The notes below the pieces were generated by a model. That model saw nothing but the letters and a program-made list of their open reading frames with translations. It had not been told where the DNA came from and did no database searches. Positions 35,817-44,734 of a stretch of 64,000 bases of DNA are shown here, piece by piece. The DNA is from Nocardia gamkensis NBRC 108242 (GTDB lineage: Bacteria; Actinomycetota; Actinomycetes; Mycobacteriales; Mycobacteriaceae), in assembly GCF_001612985.1 (NCBI RefSeq), contig NZ_BDBM01000017.1, positions 1-64,000 on the forward strand, read 5' to 3'. Positions within the stretch are counted from its first letter, which is position 1. The number at the start of each line of letters is the position of its first letter. Both the position numbers and the translations under genes were made by a program.

Positions 35817-36824
35817 ATGTCCTACAACTTCGCCGCTCCGCCCAGCAAACGTGTGGGCGTCTTGGTGTTCGACGGCGTGAAGATGCTCGACTTCGTCGGG
35901 CCCGCGGAGGTCTTCGTCGAGGCGAACCAGTCGGTGGCGGGGTACGAGGTGGTCCTGGTCTCGGCCGATGGCAAGGACGCGCAAACCTCGATCGGCGCGC
36001 GGGTCGAGGTGAGCTGCGCGGCCGAGGACTCGGGCCGCTTCGACACGGTGGTGATCCCGGGAAGCGAGCTGCCACCCGGCAAATTCGTGACTCCCGAGGT
36101 GCTGGCCGCCGCGCGGCATCTGTCCTGCAACACTCGGCGGCTGGCGTCCATCTGCAGCGGCGCGTTCGTGCTGGCCGATCTGGGCCTGTTCGACGGCAGG
36201 CGGGCGACCACCCACTGGAAGTTCGCGACCGAACTGGCGCGGCGCTACCCGTCGATCGAGGTGGATCCGGACGCGATCTTCGTGCGGGACGGCAATCTGT
36301 ACAGCTCGGCGGGGGTCGCCGCGGGCGTCGATCTGGCGCTGGCGCTGGTCGAAGAGGACCACGGCGCCGACGTCACCCGGCACGTGGCCCAGTCGCTGGT
36401 GGTGCACATGCAGCGCGCGGGCGGTCAATCCCAGTTCTCCGCGTCGCTGAGCGGACCGGCGCCGCGCAGCCCGCTGGTTCGCGGAGTCGTGGACCTCATC
36501 TGCGCCGACCCGGCGTATCCGCACACCGTCCAGACGCTGGCCGCCCACGCGCGCGTCAGCGTCCGGCATCTGACCCGGCTGTTCCGCGCGGAACTCGAAC
36601 GCTCGCCCGCGGAGTACGTCGCGTTCATCCGTTTCGGAACGGCCCGGGACATGCTGCACGCCGGATACAGCGTGACGGAGGCCGCCATGGCCGCGGGCTA
36701 CGGCACCAGCGAGGCGTTGCGCCGCGCGTTCGTTACCCGTCTGGGCATCTCCCCGCGCAAGTACCAGCAGCGCTTCCGGTCGACCGCCCGCACGGATCTG
36801 GTGATGGAGCAGGCGGTGTCCTGA
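35817..36824 (+). CDS. GlxA family transcriptional regulator (DJ-1/PfpI plus AraC HTH)
   Basis: A 335-residue fusion. Residues 10-190 are a DJ-1/PfpI-like domain (VGVLVFDGVKMLDFVGPAEVF, written in two parts here, with the elbow ASICSGAFVLA holding the conserved Cys). Residues 225-325 are an AraC double HTH (LAAHARVSVRHLTRLFRAEL and AAMAAGYGTSEALRRAF). Such proteins activate catabolic genes and are related to ArgR/GlxA-type regulators. ATG 35817, preceded by a region shared with the divergent TetR. Three alpha/beta hydrolase genes follow, the first after 102 bases, and are its likely targets. Confidence 0.9.
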   Translation: MSYNFAAPPSKRVGVLVFDGVKMLDFVGPAEVFVEANQSVAGYEVVLVSADGKDAQTSIGARVEVSCAAEDSGRFDTVVIPGSELPPGKFVTPEVLAAARHLSCNTRRLASICSGAFVLADLGLFDGRRATTHWKFATELARRYPSIEVDPDAIFVRDGNLYSSAGVAAGVDLALALVEEDHGADVTRHVAQSLVVHMQRAGGQSQFSASLSGPAPRSPLVRGVVDLICADPAYPHTVQTLAAHARVSVRHLTRLFRAELERSPAEYVAFIRFGTARDMLHAGYSVTEAAMAAGYGTSEALRRAFVTRLGISPRKYQQRFRSTARTDLVMEQAVS

Positions 36825-36926
36825 TCGGAGGCTTTTGCGGCCCGTGGGGAGGGGCGCGAAGCGGGTCGTGCGGCCGAGACTGAGTCGGCCGCAGCGCCAC
36901 TTGCGAGCGCTGGAGAAAGGAACACC

Positions 36927-37649
36927 ATGTCAGCCCCGGCAAGTCCGACCATCGTCCTGGTACACGGCGCCTTCGCCGACGCCGCGAGCTGGGCCCCCGT
37001 CACCGAACGGCTGCTCGCCCGAGGCCATCGCGTCCTGGTTCCCCCGGTGTTCAATCGCAGCCTGTCGGCCGACGCGGCCTACATCAAGTCGTTCGTGGAG
37101 CAGATCGACGGGCCCGTGCTGCTGGCCGGGCATTCCTATGGCGGGGCGGTCATCACCGTGGCAGGCGTCGCCGACAACGTCGTGGGCTTGGTCTACGTGT
37201 CCGGCTATGCCCTGGAGGAAGGCGAGAGCCTCGGGCAGTTGCAGGGCGGATTCCCGGATTCCGACCTGGCGGCCGACCTCGTCTACGCGCCGTACCCGAT
37301 CGAGGGCGCCGAGCCCGGCACGGACGTCTCGGTCGACATCGCCGCCTTCCCCGCGATCTTCGCCGCCGGCCTCGATCCGGCGAAGGCCGCGGTCCTCGCG
37401 GTCTCGCAACGGCCGTTGTCGGCGATCGCGTTCGGCGAGCCCGCCTCGGCGGCCGCGTGGAAGACGAAGCCGGCGTGGGGCATCGTGTCCAGCGCCGACC
37501 ACACGATCAATCCCGACGTCGAGCGATTCGGCTACAAGCGCGCCGGATTCCGCGCCGTGGTCGAGATCGACGGACCACACCTGGTGATGCAGACCCACCC
37601 CGACGAGGTCGTCGCCGTCATCACCGACGCGATCGCCCATTCGGCCTGA
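36927..37649 (+). CDS. Alpha/beta hydrolase (first of three)
   Basis: A 240-residue alpha/beta hydrolase of the short esterase type. IVLVHGAFADAASW is the oxyanion region and GHSYGGAVIT holds the nucleophile Ser; an aspartate in SSADHTINPD and a histidine in DGPHLVMQTHP complete the probable triad. GAAAGGAA precedes ATG 36927. A related copy lies two genes on (38676). Together the three hydrolases suggest breakdown of an ester-bearing compound or detoxification, under a GlxA-type regulator. Confidence 0.85.
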   Translation: MSAPASPTIVLVHGAFADAASWAPVTERLLARGHRVLVPPVFNRSLSADAAYIKSFVEQIDGPVLLAGHSYGGAVITVAGVADNVVGLVYVSGYALEEGESLGQLQGGFPDSDLAADLVYAPYPIEGAEPGTDVSVDIAAFPAIFAAGLDPAKAAVLAVSQRPLSAIAFGEPASAAAWKTKPAWGIVSSADHTINPDVERFGYKRAGFRAVVEIDGPHLVMQTHPDEVVAVITDAIAHSA

Positions 37650-37690
37650 GCCACAACAGTTCCCACCACCCTTACGAGAGAGGCACGATC

Positions 37691-38656
37691 ATGTCAGGAA
37701 ACCCGCTGGGCATCTCGCTCGAACCGGCGGCGCAGGAGTTCGTCGACGCGACCTCGCAGCCGCCGTTCCTCTACCAGCTCGCGCCCGAGGAGGGCCGCAA
37801 AGCGGTGGACTCCGTGCAGGACGCGCCGATCTTCAAGCCCGAGATCGATGAGGAGTGGATCACCGTCGATGGCGGGCCGACCGGCTCGGTGCGGGTCCGG
37901 ATCGTCAAGCCGCAGGGCGTCACCGAGACGCTGCCGGTGATCGTCTACACCCACGGCGCGGGATGGGTGTTCGGCGACGCGCACACTCATGACCGCCTGG
38001 TGCGCGATCTGGCCGTAGGCGCAGGCGCCGCCGTGGTGTTCCCCGAATACGATCGGTCGCCGGATGTGCGCTACCCGGTGGCCAACGAGCAGTCCTACCG
38101 GGTTGCCCAGTGGGTCACCGCCAACGGCGCGGAGAAAGGCCTCGACTCGTCCCGGATCGCGATCGCGGGTGACTCGGTCGGCGGCAACATGGCCATCGCG
38201 CTCACCCTGATGGCCAAGGAGCGCGGCGACGTCTCCTTCGTGCAGCAGGTGCTGTTCTACCCGGTGACCGACGCCAACTTCGACACCGGCTCCTACCAGC
38301 AGTTCGCCGAGGGGTACTTCCTCACGCGCGAGGGCATGAAGTGGTTCTGGGACCAGTACACCACCAGCGCGGACGAGCGCGCGCAGATCACCGCCTCGCC
38401 GCTGCGGGCGACCACCGAGCAGCTGGCCGGGCTGCCGCCCGCGCTGGTGATCACCGCCGAAGCCGACGTGCTGCGCGACGAGGGCGAGGCCTTCGCGGGC
38501 AAGTTGCGCGCCGCGGGCGTGCCGGTCACGCAGGTGCGCTACGGCGGCATCGTCCACGACTTCGTGATGGTCAACTCGCTGCACGACACCCATGCCGCCA
38601 AAGGCGCGGTAGCGCAGGCCGTCGCGACGCTGCGGTCCGCCCTGCACCCCGCCTGA
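37691..38656 (+). CDS. Alpha/beta hydrolase, hormone-sensitive-lipase-like esterase
   Basis: A 321-residue esterase of the HSL/acetyl-esterase group: THGAGWVFGD corresponds to the HGGGW oxyanion motif, AGDSVGGNMA holds the nucleophile serine, EADVLRDEG the aspartate and IVHDFVM the histidine. GAGAGAGGCACGATC precedes ATG 37691. It lies 41 bases after the first hydrolase and 19 bases before the third, so they form one operon. Confidence 0.9.
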   Translation: MSGNPLGISLEPAAQEFVDATSQPPFLYQLAPEEGRKAVDSVQDAPIFKPEIDEEWITVDGGPTGSVRVRIVKPQGVTETLPVIVYTHGAGWVFGDAHTHDRLVRDLAVGAGAAVVFPEYDRSPDVRYPVANEQSYRVAQWVTANGAEKGLDSSRIAIAGDSVGGNMAIALTLMAKERGDVSFVQQVLFYPVTDANFDTGSYQQFAEGYFLTREGMKWFWDQYTTSADERAQITASPLRATTEQLAGLPPALVITAEADVLRDEGEAFAGKLRAAGVPVTQVRYGGIVHDFVMVNSLHDTHAAKGAVAQAVATLRSALHPA

Positions 38657-38675
38657 CCCCGAAGGAACCACACTC

Positions 38676-39398
38676 GTGAGCACCGATACTTCCGCGCCGA
38701 CCATCGTGCTGGTCCACGGTGCGTTCGCCGACTCCTCCAGCTGGAACGGGGTTGTCGAACGGCTGCGCACACAAGGGCATTCCGTGATCGCGGCCGCCAA
38801 CCCGCTGCGCGGCCTCGACAGCGACGCCGCCTATGTGGCCTCGGTTCTCGACTCCGTGGAAGGGCCGTGCGTTCTGGTCGGCCATTCCTACGGCGGGAGC
38901 GTCATCACGGTCGCTGCCGCTGGGAAGTCGAATGTCGAAGCGCTCGTCTACATCGCCGCATTCATCCCCGACGAGGGTGAGAGCGCATTGCAATTGACGG
39001 ACAAGTTCCCCGGATCGACGCTCGGCCCGACCACCCGGCCCGCCTCCTACCCGCTTCCCGAGGGGGGCACCGGTACCGAGCTCTACATCCGGCAAGAGGA
39101 ATTCCACCGCCAGTTCGCCGCCGACGTGCCCGCCGCCACCGCCGAACTGATGGCCGCGACCCAGCGGCCGGTGGCCTTGGACGCCTTGCAACAGCCCGCC
39201 ACCGCCACCGCCTGGCGGGGCATCCGGTCGTTCGCGCTGATCACCGGCGAGGACAAGAACATTCCGGTGGAAGCGCAGCGATTCATGGCGCAACGCGCGG
39301 GAGCCGAAGCCGTGGAGGTCTCGGCCTCCCACGCGGTCTCGGTGTCCGCGCCGGACGTGGTCGCCGAGCTGATCACGCGAGCAGCGGCGAGCGAGTAG
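38676..39398 (+). CDS. Alpha/beta hydrolase (third of three)
   Basis: A 240-residue paralogue of the gene at 36927: IVLVHGAFADSSSW and GHSYGGSVITVAAA are nearly the same. The acid (GEDKNIPVE) and base (SASHAVSVS) residues can be placed. GTG 38676 with AAGGAA upstream. The operon ends here at a strong hairpin (39409-39449). Confidence 0.85.
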   Translation: MSTDTSAPTIVLVHGAFADSSSWNGVVERLRTQGHSVIAAANPLRGLDSDAAYVASVLDSVEGPCVLVGHSYGGSVITVAAAGKSNVEALVYIAAFIPDEGESALQLTDKFPGSTLGPTTRPASYPLPEGGTGTELYIRQEEFHRQFAADVPAATAELMAATQRPVALDALQQPATATAWRGIRSFALITGEDKNIPVEAQRFMAQRAGAEAVEVSASHAVSVSAPDVVAELITRAAASE

Positions 39399-39408
39399 TA
39401 CCACCTCG

Positions 39409-39449
39409 GGAGCCCCGCGCGGCAGAGATTTCACTCCGCGCGGGGCTCC
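39409..39449 (+). terminator. Perfect 14-bp GC hairpin between hydrolase operon and ilvD
   Basis: GGAGCCCCGCGCGG (39409-39422) pairs perfectly with CCGCGCGGGGCTCC (39436-39449) over a 13-base loop. It starts 11 bases after the hydrolase stop and lies about 75 bases downstream of the convergent ilvD gene, so it may serve both. Confidence 0.75.
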
Positions 39450-39523
39450 TGAGACCGTCGTCGGTCCGGGCATTCGTCGCGGAAGACGACGGCGATCGGC
39501 CGGACGGTCGTTCGGGCAGACCG

Positions 39524-41230
39524 TCAGTCGCAGACGGCCCCGATCGAGGCCGAGCCCACCAGCTTCGTGTATTTGGCCAGGACACCGCGGGTGTAGCGGG
39601 GCGGCAGGGGTTTCCAGCCTTCGCGACGGCGGTCGAGTTCTTCGGCGTCGACCAGCAGGTCGAGGGTGCCCGCGGCGACGTCGAGGCGGATCTGGTCGCC
39701 GTGGCGCACGAAGGCGATCGGGCCACCGTCCACGGCTTCCGGTGCGACGTGCCCGACACACAGGCCGGTGGTGCCGCCGGAGAAGCGTCCGTCGGTGAGC
39801 AGCAGGACGTCCTTGCCCAGTCCCGCGCCTTTGATCGCCGCGGTGATGGCCAGCATCTCACGCATCCCGGGACCGCCTTTCGGGCCCTCGTACCGGATGA
39901 CGACCACGTCACCCGCCGCGATCGTGCCGTCCTCGAGCGCGTCCATCGCTGCTCGTTCCCGGTCGAAAACCCGGGCCGTGCCGGTGAATACGTCGGAGTC
40001 GAAGCCCGCCGACTTGACGACGGCGCCATCCGGCGCGAGCGAACCGGACAGGATGGTGATGCCACCGGTCGGATGGATCGGCGACGCCATCGCCCGGATC
40101 ACCTTGCCGTCGGGATCCGGCGGAGTGATGTCGGCCAGGTTCTCCGCCACCGTCTTTCCGGTCACGGTCAGGCAGTCGCCGTGCAGCAATCCGGCATCGA
40201 GCAAAGCCTTCATCATGACCGGCACGCCGCCGATCCGGTCCACGTCGGTCATCACGTGCTTACCGAAGGGTTTGACGTCGGCGAGATGCGGCACGCGGCG
40301 GCCGACGCGCGCGAAATCGTCCAGCGACAGATCGACGTTCGCCTCGTGCGCGATGGCCAGCAGGTGCAGCACCGCGTTGGTGGAGCCGCCGAACGCCATG
40401 ACGACCGCGATCGCGTTCTCGAAGGCGGGTTTGGTGAGGATGTCGGAGGGAGTGATGCCCTGCCGGATCAGCTCGACCACGGCCTCGCCGCTGCGGCGGG
40501 CGTAACCGTCGCGACGACGATCGGTCGCGGGCGGCGCCGCGCTGCCTGGCAGCGACATGCCCAGCGCTTCGGCCGCGCTGGCCATGGTGTTGGCGGTGTA
40601 CATGCCGCCGCAGGCGCCCTCGCCGGGACAGATCGCCCGCTCGATGGCGGCCACGTCCTCGCGGCTCATCAGCCCGCGGGCGCAGGCGCCGACCGCTTCG
40701 AACGCGTCGATGATCGTCACCTCGCGCTCGCTGCCGTCGGAGAGCTTGGCGATGCCGGGCAGGATCGACCCCGCGTACAGGAACACGCTCGCCAGGTTCA
40801 GCCGGGCCGCGGCCATCAGCATCCCGGGCAGTGATTTGTCGCAGCCGGCCAGCAGCACCGAGCCGTCGAGCCGCTCGGCCTGCATCACCGTCTCGACGCT
40901 GTCGGCGATCACCTCACGCGAAACCAAGGAGAAATGCATTCCCTCGTGACCCATGGAGATGCCGTCGGAGACCGAGATGGTGCCGAACTGCATGGGAAAG
41001 CCGCCGCCGGAGAAGACGCCGTCCTTGCAGCCTCGGGCGAGCCGGTCCAGGGACAGATTGCAGGGAGTGATCTCGTTCCACGAGGAGGCCACGCCGATCT
41101 GCGGCTTCTCCCAGTCCTCGTCGCCCATGCCGACCGCGCGCAGCATCCCTCGGGCGGCGGTCTTCTCCAGACCGTCGGTGACGTCGCGGCTGCGCGGCTT
41201 GAGATCGGAGACCTTCGAATTCTCGGGCAT
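39524..41230 (-). CDS. ilvD: Dihydroxy-acid dehydratase
   Basis: A 568-residue enzyme of the IlvD/Edd family that removes water from 2,3-dihydroxy-3-methylbutanoate or -pentanoate in valine, leucine and isoleucine synthesis. The Fe-S cluster cysteines are seen in TPCN (57), AGCDKSLPG (130) and GEGACGGMYTAN (206), with a conserved C-terminal DGRFSGGT motif. ATG 41230. It is divergent from the ClgR-like gene. Length and motifs are normal, so this is a housekeeping gene. Confidence 0.95.
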   Translation of the reverse strand: MPENSKVSDLKPRSRDVTDGLEKTAARGMLRAVGMGDEDWEKPQIGVASSWNEITPCNLSLDRLARGCKDGVFSGGGFPMQFGTISVSDGISMGHEGMHFSLVSREVIADSVETVMQAERLDGSVLLAGCDKSLPGMLMAAARLNLASVFLYAGSILPGIAKLSDGSEREVTIIDAFEAVGACARGLMSREDVAAIERAICPGEGACGGMYTANTMASAAEALGMSLPGSAAPPATDRRRDGYARRSGEAVVELIRQGITPSDILTKPAFENAIAVVMAFGGSTNAVLHLLAIAHEANVDLSLDDFARVGRRVPHLADVKPFGKHVMTDVDRIGGVPVMMKALLDAGLLHGDCLTVTGKTVAENLADITPPDPDGKVIRAMASPIHPTGGITILSGSLAPDGAVVKSAGFDSDVFTGTARVFDRERAAMDALEDGTIAAGDVVVIRYEGPKGGPGMREMLAITAAIKGAGLGKDVLLLTDGRFSGGTTGLCVGHVAPEAVDGGPIAFVRHGDQIRLDVAAGTLDLLVDAEELDRRREGWKPLPPRYTRGVLAKYTKLVGSASIGAVCD

Positions 41231-41360
41231 GGTTTCCCATCATGCTCGCCTCCGCTCGGATTACGGCGGCGACCACGCCGAATCCGCCCGTATCGCCGCA
41301 CTCGTCCGCCCAGAGCGTAATGCCGGGCAGACCCCTGCTCCGGGACCGTACGCTCGGCTC

Positions 41361-41741
41361 ATGAGCGAGCACCCGAGACTTCACTCGATTCCCGGTGGAC
41401 GCGACGACCGGCCGCAGGTCCCGCCGACACCGCCGGAACCCCTGTGGCGCGAGGTGCTCGGCGAACAGTTGCGCACCCTGCGCCAGGACCGCAGCGAGAC
41501 ACTGGTCGAAACCGCCCGGCGGGCAGGCATTTCCCCGCAGTACCTGTCCGAGGTGGAGCGGGGCCGCAAGGAGCCGTCGAGCGAGATGATCGCCGCCCTG
41601 GCCGGATCTCTCGGCACCACGCTGGGCGAGCTCACCGGCCAGGTGGCGGACGAACTCCGCGCCCGGCGCCGGATCGCCTTCTTGCGGCGGTCGGCGCCGC
41701 GTTCCGGCGCCGGGCCCACGCTCATGGCCCTGGCGGCCTAG
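41361..41741 (+). CDS. XRE family regulator, ClgR-like
   Basis: A 126-residue regulator with one XRE helix-turn-helix: LGEQLRTLRQDRSETLVETA, then RRAGISPQYLSEVERGRKEP, then ALAGSLGTTLGEL. This pattern is that of ClgR/PopR, which in actinomycetes activates clp genes. Its C-terminus AFLRRSA...ALAA ends in two small hydrophobic residues, and ClgR-type proteins commonly carry such C-terminal tags recognised by ClpP. Its 3' end overlaps the convergent clpP-like operon by four bases. Control of these clpP genes is a reasonable inference. Confidence 0.8.
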   Translation: MSEHPRLHSIPGGRDDRPQVPPTPPEPLWREVLGEQLRTLRQDRSETLVETARRAGISPQYLSEVERGRKEPSSEMIAALAGSLGTTLGELTGQVADELRARRRIAFLRRSAPRSGAGPTLMALAA

Positions 41742-42346
41742 TCCCGCCGCCCCAGGACCTGATCGACGAGGCCGTATTCGACCGCGGCCGAGGCGGTGAA
41801 GACCCGGTCGCGGTCGGTGTCGCGCCGGAGCCGCTCCACCGTCTGCCCGGTGTGCCGCGACAGGATCGACTCGATCTCCGCCCGCATCCGCACCAGCTCG
41901 TCGGCCTGCAGGATCAGATCGGGGATCGTTCCCTGCCCGCGCGCGGCGGGTTGGTGCAGTACCGCCCTGGCGTGCGGGAGCATGGCGCGGCGGCCGGGCT
42001 CGCCGCCCGCCAGCAACACCGCACCGACCGCGATCGCCTGGCCGACGCAGGTGGTCTGCACAGGTGACTGGATGTGCTGCATGGTGTCGTACACCGCGAG
42101 CATGGAGGGCAGATCGCCGCCCTCGCAGTTGATGTAGAGGTTGATCTCCTGCTCGGGGCTCTCCGATTCCAGGTGCAGCAGCTGCGCGATGAGCGCGTTG
42201 GCCACGCCCGAGTCGATGGGCGTACCGAGGTAGACGATGCGCTCGGCGAGCAGGTGGGAGTAGATGTCGGTGATCCGCTCGCCGCCGCGTGGATGCTGCG
42301 CGATCACATTGGGAATGGTGTAGGTGCTCATGATCTGACCGCTCAT
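41738..42346 (-). CDS. ClpP-like subunit lacking the catalytic serine
   Basis: A 202-residue ClpP-fold protein (IVYLGTPID, AVYDTMQ, VLHQPAARGQG, EYGLVDQVLG). At the nucleophile position the usual GQAASMGA reads GQAIAVGA, with Ala106 instead of Ser; the preceding INSPGG motif reads INCEGG. The histidine (HQP, about 131) and the late aspartate region are kept. It is therefore probably a non-proteolytic partner that assembles with the neighbouring intact subunit. ATG 42346 overlaps the upstream stop (ATGA); ATG 42331 is an alternative. The two are coupled, as in other actinomycete clpP pairs. Confidence 0.85.
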   Translation of the reverse strand: MSGQIMSTYTIPNVIAQHPRGGERITDIYSHLLAERIVYLGTPIDSGVANALIAQLLHLESESPEQEINLYINCEGGDLPSMLAVYDTMQHIQSPVQTTCVGQAIAVGAVLLAGGEPGRRAMLPHARAVLHQPAARGQGTIPDLILQADELVRMRAEIESILSRHTGQTVERLRRDTDRDRVFTASAAVEYGLVDQVLGRRD

Positions 42347-42948
42347 GCCGAGATCCCGATTCGCTGGCGTTGCGGGACGATCTGCCCGAACGAGTCGACG
42401 ATGTGATCGATGAAGCCGTATTCCTTGGCTTGCGTGGCGGTGAACCAGCGGTCGTGCAGCGAATCCTCGTAGATCCGGTCGAACGGCTGGCCGGTGTCCT
42501 CGGCGATGATGCCGAGCACCGTGTCGACGGTGTAGCGCAGATCGTCGGCCTGGACCTCGACGTCGACGGCGGTGCCGCCGATGCCCGCCGATCCCTGGTG
42601 CATCAGCACCCGGGCGTGCGGCAGGGCGAAACGCCTGCCCTTGCTCCCCGACGACAGCAGGAACTGTCCCGCGCTGCAAGCCAATCCGAGCGCGAGCGTG
42701 GAGACCTCACACGGCACCAGCCGCATCACATCGCGGATGGCGAGCATCGAGGGAACCGATCCGCCCGGCGAATGGATCCACAGCGAGATGCCCGCGTCCG
42801 GGTCCTCGGCGGCGAGTGTGAGCAGCTGGGTCATCAGCAGCGTCCCGTTGTCGTCGTCGAGCGCGCCGTCGAGCACGACTATGCGGCGGCTGAGCAGTTG
42901 TTCTCGCGCCCGCCAGCTGAACATCGGGGTCTTGTCATCGTGAGCCAT
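42343..42948 (-). CDS. clpP: ATP-dependent Clp protease proteolytic subunit
   Basis: A 201-residue serine protease of the ClpP family. The triad can be placed: Ser92 in GLACSAGQFLL, His117 in VLMHQGSAG and Asp166 in SLHDRWFTA. WIHSPGGSV is the canonical oxyanion strand. It starts at ATG 42948; the frame is open to 42966. It is the first gene of a two-gene operon with a serine-less ClpP-like subunit. It is unlikely to be the housekeeping clpP1P2 pair, because no clpX or tig is nearby and the sequence is divergent; a stress-specific ClpP3/P4-type pair fits better (inference). Confidence 0.9.
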   Translation of the reverse strand: MAHDDKTPMFSWRAREQLLSRRIVVLDGALDDDNGTLLMTQLLTLAAEDPDAGISLWIHSPGGSVPSMLAIRDVMRLVPCEVSTLALGLACSAGQFLLSSGSKGRRFALPHARVLMHQGSAGIGGTAVDVEVQADDLRYTVDTVLGIIAEDTGQPFDRIYEDSLHDRWFTATQAKEYGFIDHIVDSFGQIVPQRQRIGISA

Positions 42949-43101
42949 GGCTCCACGGTGCCGCACACGCGGCGCCGAACCGCTCCCTCGCTGCCCTCGG
43001 CAGATCCGCTCTCAGCAGTCGAGCCACGGTCCGCCGACGCCGTGAGCGGCCCCCTGAACACACAGCGGCGACGCGAACCCGAGCGGTGCCCCGAAGACGC
43101 C

Positions 43102-43136
43102 GATGCCCGCCCGCGCGTAGGGCGCAGGCGGGCATC
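43102..43136 (-). terminator. GC hairpin after the multi-domain membrane protein gene
   Basis: GATGCCCGCC (43102-43111) pairs with GGCGGGCATC (43127-43136), 15 bases after the stop of the minus-strand gene ending at 43151. No T tract. Confidence 0.55.
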
Positions 43137-43150
43137 GTCGAAAGAGTTCG

Positions 43151-44734
43151 CTAGGACTCGCGGCCCGCTGTCGAGGCGGAACGCTGCCTGCTCGCCGCGC
43201 GAGCGCGGCGGCGTTCGGCCTGCAACTCGGCGAGTTCCTGCTCCAGGATGTCGGCGACGCGGAATGAACCGGTGTCGTAGATGTCCGGGGTGCGGGCCGT
43301 CGGCGGCTGCGCGAGGTCGGGCTTGGGAGTGTCCTTGCCGTTCTTGGGCTCCGGCGCCGGACCGTCGTTCTTCGCCTCGGCCGACGGACGCCGGGTGACC
43401 GCCGGGAGTTCGGCCGTCGGGACCTCCGCCTCGGAGACCGTGGTGTTCGGCTTGGCCGCGGACGGCTGCCGGACGACCACCTTCGCCGCGGCGGGCTCTT
43501 CGACGGGCACCCGCGCGGCCGGCCGGTCCTCGGACTCGGCCGCCGGAACCGGTGCGGGCGCGACAGGCTCGCTCGCGACGAGCTTCTTGCCGTTGGTGGG
43601 CGCGTGGCCGTTGGTGGCGATCGTGACGTCGGCGTCCTCGACCTGCACCGGCTTCGTCGGACGCGTCTGGAAGACTTCCATCGCGTCGAGGTCTTCGATG
43701 GACTCGGGCAGCACCGGCTTGCGCGGCGCCTCGACCGGCGGCCGCTTCTTCTCGACCTGCACCGCGACCTCGGGCTGCTCTTCGAATTCCACCTGCGCGC
43801 CGTTGGTTTCGACGGCCTCCACCGCCTCGGGCTCGACGACCTCCACCGGGGGCGCCACCACGACGGGCTGCGGTTCGGGGATCACGTGCTCGTGCGGGAT
43901 GCCCGGGGCCTCCGGCGCCACCGGCATCCGGTATCGGGGCAGCGTGAGCCGGATCTGCTCGGCCGGGTCGGGCAGGTCGCGGACCTGCTCGGTGGCCCTG
44001 GCGATGGCGAGGCCGTAGCGCGCGCTGGCCGCGTCGTGGATGAGCAGCGCGACACCGATCATCACCGGCGCGATGGCGTGCACGGCCGCGTCGTACCAGG
44101 CGCCGGCGCGCAGATAGGGGTAGGTGTTGAGGCTGACGGTCAAGGCCAGCAGGGCCATTTCGGCGGTCGCGACCTGGCGGCGGTTGTCCACCACGCCCCA
44201 TTCGGCGACCTTGTTGGTGCCGATCATGATGATGATCAAGCAGACGCTGATCATGCCTTCGAGCAGGTAGCTGAACCAGTACAGCGGATCGGTCGCGCCA
44301 CCGGGAGCGATGTTGTGCTGGACGTTGACCGCCGACCACAGCATGCCCGCCGCGACGACACCGGCCAGCGCGCGCAGCGACCAGGACCGATGCCGGTAGA
44401 GCGAGGCCAGCTTCGCGTGCGGGCTGGATTCGCGTCGTTGCGCGGCAATCGCCTTGCGGGCGAGCAGGAGGTCTCGCATGTCGGCCTTCTCGATCGCTTC
44501 GGTGGTCTGCCTGGCGCGGTCGGATGCCGCGGCGGCAGCCTGCGCCTCTTTCCAGCGCTGTCCGCGCTCCTGGGTGCGAATCCGTTCGGCGAGCTCACGT
44601 TCGGCATACAGTTCGTCCTCCGACAGCGCCTCGGTCAGCGCCGGATCGAACTGGTAGGCGAGCCGTCCACGGGCCTTCTCGACCCGCCTCGCCAGCTGTG
44701 TAACCTCGTCCTCGATGGGATGTTCGATGACCAT
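43151..44734 (-). CDS. Membrane protein with long Pro/Ala/Glu-rich tail, DUF2637-like
   Basis: A 527-residue protein. Residues 1-115 are charged and coiled-coil-like (RARQTTEAIEKADMRDLLLA). Four membrane helices follow (about 120-260), including LAGVVAAGMLWSAVNV, ISVCLIIIMIG and MALLALTVSLNTYPYL; their arrangement resembles the DUF2637 domain found in actinomycete plasmid-transfer (Spd-like) and chromosomal proteins. The remaining 260 residues are low-complexity, rich in Pro, Val, Glu and Ala, ending with a basic helix (ELAELQAERRRARAA). I chose ATG 44734 because GGGGAGCG precedes it; an upstream start at 44800 is possible. It seems to be a single gene; function unknown. Confidence 0.65.
   Translation of the reverse strand: MVIEHPIEDEVTQLARRVEKARGRLAYQFDPALTEALSEDELYAERELAERIRTQERGQRWKEAQAAAAASDRARQTTEAIEKADMRDLLLARKAIAAQRRESSPHAKLASLYRHRSWSLRALAGVVAAGMLWSAVNVQHNIAPGGATDPLYWFSYLLEGMISVCLIIIMIGTNKVAEWGVVDNRRQVATAEMALLALTVSLNTYPYLRAGAWYDAAVHAIAPVMIGVALLIHDAASARYGLAIARATEQVRDLPDPAEQIRLTLPRYRMPVAPEAPGIPHEHVIPEPQPVVVAPPVEVVEPEAVEAVETNGAQVEFEEQPEVAVQVEKKRPPVEAPRKPVLPESIEDLDAMEVFQTRPTKPVQVEDADVTIATNGHAPTNGKKLVASEPVAPAPVPAAESEDRPAARVPVEEPAAAKVVVRQPSAAKPNTTVSEAEVPTAELPAVTRRPSAEAKNDGPAPEPKNGKDTPKPDLAQPPTARTPDIYDTGSFRVADILEQELAELQAERRRARAASRQRSASTAGRES

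Noticed and set aside
43151..44734. Conjugation gene cluster suggested by the DUF2637-like membrane domain
   Set aside because: No relaxase, TraB/FtsK-type translocase or replication gene is nearby; chromosomal copies of this domain are common.
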